NCBI GenBank assembly: GCA_963724385.1
Contig: CAVRUJ010000002.1
Coordinates: 1,922,001 to 1,986,000 of the forward strand
DNA: 64,000 bases
From: DASXQK01 sp963724385
Lineage (GTDB): Bacteria > Pseudomonadota > Alphaproteobacteria > Dongiales > Dongiaceae
Direction: 5' to 3'
The position numbers were made by a program, and so were the translations under genes. Below the pieces are notes generated by a model that was not told the origin of the DNA, did not search any database, and saw only the letters and a program-made list of their open reading frames with translations. Below, one piece after another: positions 33,880-40,721 of this stretch. How positions within the stretch are numbered: the first letter of the stretch is position 1; every line of letters starts with the position of its first letter.

Positions 33880-35139
33880 ATGAGGTTCAGCGGACGAGCG
33901 GCGGCGCTCACTCTTGCAACCGGCCTGCTCCTTTCTCCGGGCCTGGCCAAGGCCGGCGGCACGGTCGAGGTGCTGCATTGGTGGACCTCCGGCGGCGAGG
34001 CCAAGTCGATCGGCGTGCTGAAGCAGGAATTCGAGGCCGCGGGCGGCAAGTGGATCGATTCGCCGGTGGCGGGCGGTGGCGGCGATGCGGCCATGACGGC
34101 GTTGCGCGCCAGGGTGGTGGCCGGCAACCCGCCCAGCGCGGTCCAGCTGAAGGGTCCCAACATTCAGGAATGGGCCGAGCAGGGCGCCCTCACCGACGTC
34201 GACGCGGTAGCCAAGGCCGAGAACTGGGATGCGGTTCTGCCGCCGGTCATCGCCAAGATCATGAAGTACGACGGCAAGTACGTGGCGGTCCCGTTCAACA
34301 TCCACCGCATCAACTGGATCTGGGTCAATCCGGCGGTGCTTGCCAAGGTCGGCGCCTCGGTCCCCACCACCTGGGATGAGTTCAACGCCACGGCCGAGAA
34401 ACTGAAAGCCGCGGGCATCATCCCGCTCGCCCATGGCGGCCAGCCCTGGCAGGACTTGACCATCTTCGAGACGGTCGTGCTCGGCATCGGCGGCGCCGAC
34501 TTCTATCGCAAGGCGTTGGTCGATCTCGACGAGAACGCGCTCAAGAGCGACACCATGATCAAGGTGTTCGACGAGATGCGCAAGATTCGCGGCTATGTCG
34601 ATCCGAACTTCTCGGGCCGCGACTGGAACCTGGCGACGGCGATGGTGATGAACGGCCAGGCCGCCTTCCAGATCATGGGCGACTGGGCCAAGGGCGAGTT
34701 CCTGGCCGCCAACAAAGTGCCGGGCAAGGATTTCCTCTGCGTGCCCGCGCCGGGCAACGGCTTCATCCTCAACACCAACTCCTTCGCCATGTTCAAGGTC
34801 AGCGGCGCCGACAAGATCGAAGGCCAGCAGGAGCTGGCCCACTTGATCATGACGCCGGACTTCCAGGCCACCTTCAACCTGACCAAGGGCTCGATCCCGG
34901 CCCGCATCGATGTGCCGCTGGACAAGTTCGACGACTGCGGCAAGAAGTCCGCGGCCGACCTCAAGGCCGCCATCGCCGCCAATACCCTGCTGCCCAGCGT
35001 GGCCCACGAGATGGCCGTGCCCCGGGCGATCCGCGGCGAGTTCCTTGATGTCGTGACCAACCACTTCAATTCCGACATGTCTTCGCAGGATGCCGTGACC
35101 CAGCTGGCGGCGGCGATGGAGCGCGCGAAGCAGCAATGA
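33880..35139 (+). CDS. Carbohydrate ABC transporter substrate-binding protein (glucose/mannose type)
   Basis: 419 residues with a Sec signal peptide cleaved near AKAGG (about residue 25). The mature start TVEVLHWWTSGGEAKSIGVL and the block PPSAVQLKGPNIQEWAE are the pattern of family 1 sugar-binding proteins of the Gts/glucose-mannose group. GGGGAGG lies just upstream of the ATG at 33880; in-frame upstream codons extend through noncoding sequence. It heads a four-gene operon of binding protein, two permeases and ATPase. Confidence 0.9.
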   Translation: MRFSGRAAALTLATGLLLSPGLAKAGGTVEVLHWWTSGGEAKSIGVLKQEFEAAGGKWIDSPVAGGGGDAAMTALRARVVAGNPPSAVQLKGPNIQEWAEQGALTDVDAVAKAENWDAVLPPVIAKIMKYDGKYVAVPFNIHRINWIWVNPAVLAKVGASVPTTWDEFNATAEKLKAAGIIPLAHGGQPWQDLTIFETVVLGIGGADFYRKALVDLDENALKSDTMIKVFDEMRKIRGYVDPNFSGRDWNLATAMVMNGQAAFQIMGDWAKGEFLAANKVPGKDFLCVPAPGNGFILNTNSFAMFKVSGADKIEGQQELAHLIMTPDFQATFNLTKGSIPARIDVPLDKFDDCGKKSAADLKAAIAANTLLPSVAHEMAVPRAIRGEFLDVVTNHFNSDMSSQDAVTQLAAAMERAKQQ

Positions 35140-35197
35140 GACCCGGCCGGGACCGCCTGAACGCGGTCCCGGCCTGTTCCTGCCCCGGGGGGAATTC

Positions 35198-36091
35198 ATG
35201 CGAACGGATGGGCGCCGTCTGCTCGCCAATCCCGAAACTTGGCTGCCCAGGCTGGTGGTGGCGCCCTCCTTCGCGGTCATCCTGGTCTTCGTCTATCTGT
35301 TCATCCTGTGGACGCTCTACATTTCCTTCAGCCATTCGGGCGTGATGCCCAACTACCGCTTCGACGGCCTGGCCCAGTACATCCGCCTCTGGCACACGCC
35401 GCGCTGGTACGTGGCGCTGGCCAATCTCGGGATCTTCACCAGCCTGTTCATGATCGGCTGCACCGCCGTCGGGCTCCTGCTGGCGATCCTCCTGGATCAG
35501 CGCGTGCGCGCGGAGGGCGTGATCCGCACCATCTATCTCTACCCGATGGCCATCTCCTTCATCGTCACCGGCACGGCGTGGAAATGGATCCTCAACCCCG
35601 GGCTCGGCATCGAGCGGGTGATGCAGTCCATGGGCTTCACCGGTTTCCATTTCGACTGGCTGGTCGATTCCCGCATGGCGATCTTCACCGTCGTCATCGC
35701 CGGGGTCTGGCAATCCTCGGGCTATGCCATGGCGCTGTTCCTGGCGGGACTTCGCTCCATCGACGACGAGATCGTGAAAGCGGCCGCCATCGACGGGGCC
35801 GGCGCCTTCAGGACCTATTTCCGCATCATGCTGCCGATGCTCCGGCCGGTGTTCCTGTCGGTCTTCGTCATCCTCGCCCATCTCGCGATCAAGAGCTTCG
35901 ACCTTGTCGTCGCGCTCACCAACGGCGGACCCGGATATTCCACCGACATGCCCGCCACCTTCATGTACGCCTACGCCTTCCAGAGAAGCGAGCTCGGCAT
36001 GGCCGCGGCCAGCGCGGTGATGATGCTGGCCACCGTCATGGCGGTGATCGTGCCCTATCTCTGGTCCGAGCTCCGGGCAGGCCGGCAATGA
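35198..36091 (+). CDS. Carbohydrate ABC transporter permease 1
   Basis: 297 residues with six predicted membrane segments, a MalF/GtsB-type inner-membrane permease. The EAA loop is KAAAIDGAGAFRTYFRIMLP, which docks the ATPase. It begins MRTDGRRLLANPETWLPRLV, 58 bases after the binding-protein gene with GGGGGGAATTC upstream. Its stop overlaps the start of the second permease as ATGA, so the two are translationally coupled. Confidence 0.9.
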   Translation: MRTDGRRLLANPETWLPRLVVAPSFAVILVFVYLFILWTLYISFSHSGVMPNYRFDGLAQYIRLWHTPRWYVALANLGIFTSLFMIGCTAVGLLLAILLDQRVRAEGVIRTIYLYPMAISFIVTGTAWKWILNPGLGIERVMQSMGFTGFHFDWLVDSRMAIFTVVIAGVWQSSGYAMALFLAGLRSIDDEIVKAAAIDGAGAFRTYFRIMLPMLRPVFLSVFVILAHLAIKSFDLVVALTNGGPGYSTDMPATFMYAYAFQRSELGMAAASAVMMLATVMAVIVPYLWSELRAGRQ

Positions 36092-36978
36092 GACCGCGCG
36101 GCGAGGGGATCGTCCGGCCGCGCACGGCGGCGAGCGCGCTCCTCCGGCTCGTTCTCTTCGCCGTGCTCGGTCTCTTCGTCCTCTATTACCTGCTGCCGCT
36201 CCTGGTCATGGTCGCGACCTCCCTCAAGCCGCTGCAGGAGATCCTCACCGGCTCCCTCATCAGCCTGCCCCACCAGGTGACCTTCGATGCCTGGGGCAAG
36301 GCCTGGAACACGGCCTGCGTCGGCGTGCGCTGCGACGGGCTGGCGCCCTATATCCTGAACTCCGCCCTGATGGCGGTTCCCGCGGTTTTCTTCTCCACCA
36401 TGATCGGCGCCATCAACGGCTACGCCCTCACCAAGTGGCGCTTTCCCGGAGCCGACACGATCTTCGCCCTGCTGCTCTTCGGCTGCTTCATCCCCTTCCA
36501 GGTGATCCTGCTGCCCATGGCGCGCAGCCTCGGCCTGCTCGGCCTCGCCGGCACGCTCTCCGGCCTGGCGCTGGTCCATGTCATCTACGGCATCCCCTTC
36601 ACCACGCTGTTCTTCCGCAATTTCTTCATCACCGTGCCCAAGGCGATCGTGGACGCGGCCAAGATCGACGGCGCGGGATTCTTCCGCATCTTCTTCCGCG
36701 TCCTGCTGCCGCTGGCACCCTCGGCCTTCGTGGTCACGGTCATCTGGCAATTCACCCAGATCTGGAACGACTATCTCTTCGGCGTCTCCTTCACCGCCGG
36801 CGACAGCAATCCTGTGACGGTCGCCCTCAACAACCTGGTCGCCACCTCGACCGGGGTGACGGAGTACAACGTCGACATGGCCGCCGCGATCATCGCCGCG
36901 CTGCCCACGCTCCTCGTCTACGCGGTGGCCGGCAACTACTTCCTGCGCGGCCTTTCGGCGGGCGCGGTGAAAGGCTGA
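36088..36978 (+). CDS. Carbohydrate ABC transporter permease 2
   Basis: 296 residues with six membrane segments, the MalG/GtsC-type partner permease. The EAA loop is VDAAKIDGAGFFRIFFRVLL. The ATG at 36088 is inside the previous gene's stop (ATGA). FGVSFTAGDSNPVTVALNN sits near the C-terminal end, and the protein ends GAVKG 2 bases before the ATPase start. Confidence 0.9.
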   Translation: MRPRGEGIVRPRTAASALLRLVLFAVLGLFVLYYLLPLLVMVATSLKPLQEILTGSLISLPHQVTFDAWGKAWNTACVGVRCDGLAPYILNSALMAVPAVFFSTMIGAINGYALTKWRFPGADTIFALLLFGCFIPFQVILLPMARSLGLLGLAGTLSGLALVHVIYGIPFTTLFFRNFFITVPKAIVDAAKIDGAGFFRIFFRVLLPLAPSAFVVTVIWQFTQIWNDYLFGVSFTAGDSNPVTVALNNLVATSTGVTEYNVDMAAAIIAALPTLLVYAVAGNYFLRGLSAGAVKG

Positions 36979-36980
36979 GG

Positions 36981-38099
36981 ATGGCGAAGCTCCGCCTCGA
37001 CAACGTCTACAAACGCTTCGGGCCCGCCAGCGTCCTCGAAGGCATCAGCCTCGAGGCGGCGGACGGCGAGTTTCTCGTCCTGGTGGGCCCGTCGGGCTGC
37101 GGCAAATCCACTCTGCTCAATCTCATCGGCGGGCTCGAGACCGTCAGCGACGGGCAGATCTTCATCGGCGAGCGGTTGGTGAACGAGGTGGCGCCGAAGG
37201 ACCGCAACATCGCCATGGTGTTCCAGTCTTATTCCCTCTACCCGACCAAGACGGCGCGGCAGAACATCACCTTCGGCATGGAATCGCGCCATGTGCCGAA
37301 GACCGAGCAGAACCAGGCGCTGGCCCGTGTCTCCGAGCTCCTGCACATAGAGCCGCTGCTGGACCGCAAGCCCGGCCAGCTCTCGGGCGGCCAGCGCCAG
37401 CGCGTGGCCATGGGGCGCGCGCTGGTGCGCAACCCGGATCTCTTCCTGTTCGACGAGCCGCTGTCCAATCTCGACGCCAAGCTCAGGGTCGAGATGCGCA
37501 CGGAGATCAAGAAGCTCCATGCCCGGCTCGGCCAGACCATGGTCTATGTCACCCACGACCAGGTGGAGGCGATGACCCTCGCCTCCCGCATCGCGGTGAT
37601 GGACAACGGCCATGTCCGGCAGTTCGCCGCACCGGAGACGGTCTATGAGGAGCCGGCCGACGTCTTCGTCGCCTCCTTCATGGGTTCGCCGCCGATGAAC
37701 ATCCTGCCCGGGCGGCTGATCCGGGACAGCGGACGGGACGGCGCGCTTTGCCTGGAAGTCGAGGACCGGCAGGGGACCGCCCGCTTCTTCCTTCCGAGCC
37801 GCATGACCCAGGCCCTCGACAAACATGTCGGGCGCAAGCTGTGGCTGGGGCTGCGACCCGAGATCATCACCAAGGCCGGAAGCCAGAAACCCGGTCCCGA
37901 ACTCTCAGCCTTCGAGCGGCGGGTCGACGTGGTCGAGCCCACCGGGCCCGATACCATGATCGTCTTCGAGCTCGGCGGCATCGAGGCCATCGCGCGGGTG
38001 GCACCCGGAGATCACGACCCCGTCGGTTCGGTCTTCCGCTTCGAGGCCAACATGGACAAGGCGAAGCTGTTCGATCCGGAGACCGGCAAGCGGCTGTGA
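36981..38099 (+). CDS. Carbohydrate ABC transporter ATP-binding protein (MalK/UgpC-like)
   Basis: 372 residues. Walker A GPSGCGKST, Q-loop FQSYSLYP, signature LSGGQRQRVAMGRALVRNP, Walker B DLFLFDEPLSNLDAKLR and switch VTHDQVEAM are all present. A C-terminal regulatory/TOBE region (about 240-372) is of the MalK type, suggesting control by sugar or phosphotransferase signals. It starts 2 bases after the second permease stop with TGAGG as ribosome-binding site. It completes the importer, probably for glucose or a related monosaccharide or polyol. Confidence 0.92.
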   Translation: MAKLRLDNVYKRFGPASVLEGISLEAADGEFLVLVGPSGCGKSTLLNLIGGLETVSDGQIFIGERLVNEVAPKDRNIAMVFQSYSLYPTKTARQNITFGMESRHVPKTEQNQALARVSELLHIEPLLDRKPGQLSGGQRQRVAMGRALVRNPDLFLFDEPLSNLDAKLRVEMRTEIKKLHARLGQTMVYVTHDQVEAMTLASRIAVMDNGHVRQFAAPETVYEEPADVFVASFMGSPPMNILPGRLIRDSGRDGALCLEVEDRQGTARFFLPSRMTQALDKHVGRKLWLGLRPEIITKAGSQKPGPELSAFERRVDVVEPTGPDTMIVFELGGIEAIARVAPGDHDPVGSVFRFEANMDKAKLFDPETGKRL

Positions 38100-38134
38100 C
38101 GGCTTGTGCCCAGCCCGGGCTCAGCAGCGCGCCG

Positions 38135-38248
38135 TCACCAGCAGCGGTAGCAGGGATGCCAATAATAGGGCCCGGGACGGACCACGACGCAGCCGGCAAG
38201 CGCGTTGGCCACCACCAGGGCGAGGATCGCTCCGCGTAACAGGCGCAT
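38135..38248 (-). CDS. Small 37-residue lipoprotein
   Basis: The ATG at 38248 follows GGGGG and gives MRLLRGAILALVVANALAGC, a short lipoprotein signal with lipobox ALAGC, then a 17-residue mature peptide rich in Val, Pro, Tyr and Cys (VVVRPGPYYWHPCYRCW). Tiny lipoproteins of this form, with a YYW/HP tail, are common in alphaproteobacteria. Function unknown. Confidence 0.7.
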   Translation of the reverse strand: MRLLRGAILALVVANALAGCVVVRPGPYYWHPCYRCW

Positions 38249-38420
38249 GGGAACCCCCTTCGATCGGCTTCGATAGGCTTTCCACGAGGTCGGGCTTCCA
38301 ATCCTGCGCTTCGCCGGTGGAACGATCAGCGCCTGGGAAAGTTTTCCACCGGCGATGCAGGCCTGCCTTCTTGTTTTTGCGCTGCACAATTCCAAGCTTG
38401 GAGGGTATCAAGGGCTCGAC

Positions 38421-38768
38421 ATGAATGCGGGGACCGCCAGCATGAAGCCAGGCAAGAAGGCCAGGGCAGGGGCCAAGGCCAAACCCCCTCTCAGGGTGCG
38501 CCATGAGCCGCCCACCCTGGACGAGGCGATTTTCGCGGCCCAGGGACTCTCGGACAAACTCAGCGAGCAGATCGAGATCGCCGCCTCCCTCATGGGTCTC
38601 AGCGCCGAAGAGGTGGGCCCGCGGGTCCGGGCTCAGGCCAGTCCGCGCGGCGCCGTGCGGGAACTCGTGCTGCGGGGGGCGGCTGGAACCGAACGCCGGG
38701 TCGTGGTCGAGCGCAAGACTCCGCGCCGCTTCCAGCCGCCGCTCCGGCCGGCCGATTTCAGGTCTTAG
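38421..38768 (+). CDS. Small hypothetical protein (basic)
   Basis: 115 residues (or 108 from the ATG at 38442). A lysine/alanine-rich N-terminus is followed by TLDEAIFAAQGLSDKLSEQI, ASLMGLSAEEVGPRV and a basic C-terminus ending PPLRPADFRS. The central helix EAIFAAQGLSDKLSEQIEIA looks like a folded element and could bind nucleic acid or a partner. No family is recognised. It is convergent with the LysR-type gene, 7 bases apart. Confidence 0.6.
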   Translation: MNAGTASMKPGKKARAGAKAKPPLRVRHEPPTLDEAIFAAQGLSDKLSEQIEIAASLMGLSAEEVGPRVRAQASPRGAVRELVLRGAAGTERRVVVERKTPRRFQPPLRPADFRS

Positions 38769-38775
38769 CCCGAGC

Positions 38776-39696
38776 TTAGGCCCCGGTCTCGCCCGGTGAG
38801 GCGAAGCGGTTTTCCATCTGGCCGATCAGCCAGCGTGCCGCCTTCCCGGGCTGAAAACCGCGACGGGACACCAGGTAGAGGGGCAGCCTGTAATCGGTGG
38901 CGCCCCAGCCTTCGACCTGGATCCGCTTGAGGCGGCCGGCCGCCAGATCCTCGCGAACCATGTGCAGCGGCATGTTGCAGAAGCCGAAGCCCGCCAGCAG
39001 GAAATCGTAACGCATTTTCAAATCGCCGAAGCGCCAGACATGGGGGCTGATGACGCCGCGCATGACCCCGGGTTGGAGCTGGCTGCGATCCGTCAGCACC
39101 AGCTGGGTGTGGCGCTCGAACTCGCGGCGCGGCACCGCGCCGTCCCAGGCGGCAAGCGGGTGGCCGGCCGCGACGACGCTCGCCATGGTGATGCTGGTGA
39201 GATAGCGCCGCTCGATCTCCTCGCCCGGCTGTTCGGGCCAGTTGGGGGCGATGCCGAGGCGCGAGCTTCCATCGCTGATCCGCGTCACCACGCCGCCGAG
39301 GGATTCCGAGTGAAGGGTCACCGGCAAGAGGGGAAAGACGGACAGGAGCTCGCGCAGCAGCTCGGTCAGCATCGCCACGGGAAACATCACGTCGACGACG
39401 AGGCCGAGATCGGGCTCCATGTCCTCGGCGATGCTGCGCGCCCTCGCCCTGAGCTCGGCGGCCCGTGCGACGACGGAGCGGGCGTCGGCCAGCACCGTCT
39501 GGCCGGCCTCGGTCAGGCGCGGCTTGCGCGCCGCGCGATCGAAGAGCTGCAGCCCCAGTGCTGCTTCCAATTGCCCGATCCCGTGGCTCACCGCCGACTG
39601 GGCCCGTTTCAGCCGGCGGGCCGCGGCCGAAAAGCTGCCCGCATCGGCGATAGCGATGAGCATCCGGAGCTGGTCGAGGGTGACGGCTTCAAGCAT
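38776..39696 (-). CDS. LysR-family transcriptional regulator
   Basis: 306 residues. The N-terminal winged helix is ITIADAGSFSAAARRLKRAQ-like (here IAIADAGSFSAAARRLKRAQ), followed by SHGIGQLEAALGLQLFDRA. The C-terminal effector domain spans about residues 90-300. It is divergent from the azoreductase gene across a 122-base gap, the classical arrangement for a LysR protein controlling its neighbour, probably in response to quinone or electrophile stress (inference). Confidence 0.92.
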   Translation of the reverse strand: MLEAVTLDQLRMLIAIADAGSFSAAARRLKRAQSAVSHGIGQLEAALGLQLFDRAARKPRLTEAGQTVLADARSVVARAAELRARARSIAEDMEPDLGLVVDVMFPVAMLTELLRELLSVFPLLPVTLHSESLGGVVTRISDGSSRLGIAPNWPEQPGEEIERRYLTSITMASVVAAGHPLAAWDGAVPRREFERHTQLVLTDRSQLQPGVMRGVISPHVWRFGDLKMRYDFLLAGFGFCNMPLHMVREDLAAGRLKRIQVEGWGATDYRLPLYLVSRRGFQPGKAARWLIGQMENRFASPGETGA

Positions 39697-39717
39697 CTAT
39701 TATCAATAAAGTAGATG
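39694..39717. promoter_or_regulatory. Imperfect palindrome in the LysR/azoR divergent region
   Basis: CATCTA (39694-39699) is mirrored by TAGATG (39712-39717) around an A/T-rich centre. The site overlaps the LysR start codon and faces azoR, as expected for a T-N11-A type LysR operator that also represses its own gene. Confidence 0.4.
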
Positions 39718-39818
39718 GATGGGTGCAGTTTTTTCCCACTTCTGTAGATATATGGCAATGCCCAATTTCCCGCCATCGGCCAACCGCCCTTTCGAGGGCA
39801 ATCCGCAGGAGGCAATTC

Positions 39819-40445
39819 ATGGGCAAGCTTCTCTTCGTTACTTCCAGCATTTTCGGCGCAGACTCGAAGTCCCGGCAGCTCGGTCAGGCGTTCGTCGACA
39901 AGTTCGTGAAGCAGAATCCGAGGACGATCGTGGTCGAGCGCGATCTGGCGGCGGAGCCCCTGCCCCACATCACCGGCGCCACCATGGCCGCGATCGCCAC
40001 GCCGGCGGAAAAGCGCAGCTCCGAGCAGGCCGAGGCCGTGGGGCTTGCCGATCGGCTGATCGAGGAGCTCGAGGCGGCGGACACCATTCTCCTGGCCGTG
40101 CCGATGTACAACTTCTCGGTCCCCTCGACCCTGAAGGCCTGGATCGATCACGTGGCCCGGGCGGGCCGCACCTTCCGTTACACCGAGAAGGGTCCCGTCG
40201 GCCTGCTCAAGGGCAAGCGGGTCTTCATCGTCGCCAGCCGCGGCGGCGTCTATAGCCAGGGGCCGGCCAAGGCGCTCGATTTCCACGAGCCGTACCTGCG
40301 CGGCATGCTGGGGTTCCTCGGCCTCGACGACGTCACCTTCGTCCATGCCGAGGGCCTGGCCATCAGCGCCGAGGCCGCGGCCAAGAGTCTCGCCGGCGCG
40401 CACGAGCGAATCGAGGCGCTGCTGCCGCAGTCGGCGGCCGCATAG
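39819..40445 (+). CDS. azoR: FMN-dependent NADH-azoreductase
   Basis: 208 residues, a flavodoxin-like fold. The phosphate-binding start is LLFVTSSIFGADSKSRQLGQAF, then VPMYNFSVPSTLKAWIDHV and VIASRGGVYSQG, which match AzoR (MYNFxxPSxLKxWxD and the FMN isoalloxazine contact). These enzymes reduce quinones and azo compounds with NADH. AGGAGG precedes the ATG at 39819; upstream in-frame codons overlap the operator region. It is probably regulated by the divergent LysR protein. Confidence 0.93.
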   Translation: MGKLLFVTSSIFGADSKSRQLGQAFVDKFVKQNPRTIVVERDLAAEPLPHITGATMAAIATPAEKRSSEQAEAVGLADRLIEELEAADTILLAVPMYNFSVPSTLKAWIDHVARAGRTFRYTEKGPVGLLKGKRVFIVASRGGVYSQGPAKALDFHEPYLRGMLGFLGLDDVTFVHAEGLAISAEAAAKSLAGAHERIEALLPQSAAA

Positions 40446-40498
40446 GAAAACTCCTCCGGCGGCGAGGTTCATGGGGGCCGGCGCGGCTAGCGTCTGAT

Positions 40499-40602
40499 CG
40501 CCTCAAGTTGAATCAACTTGAGGCGTGAATCAGCCGCTAATTCAAATAAGTAGAGTGAGATTCACGGTTCAGGTTGCTTCAACCTGAACCGATCTCACTC
40601 TA
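40499..40602. repeat. Two palindromic intergenic repeats (REP-like)
   Basis: A first hairpin, CGCCTCAAGTTG - AAT - CAACTTGAGGCG, covers 40499-40525. A second composite palindrome at 40551-40602 has outer arms TAGAGTGAGAT/ATCTCACTCTA and inner arms GGTTCAGGTTG/CAACCTGAACC with a CTT loop. The second half of the first hairpin resembles the inner arm of the second, and the layout recalls palindromic repeats dispersed in alphaproteobacterial genomes. It sits after azoR and before the DUF6600 gene and may end azoR transcription. Confidence 0.75.
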
Positions 40603-40721
40603 GCGCCGGCCCTGCTGGTTTCATGAAAATTTCATAAGTAGCGACAAGTTTCCTTATTCCTGCCACCTTGCGGGGCTACATTTTCGCCCACCCGAATCTC
40701 TGGGCGGGAGCCTCATCCGAT

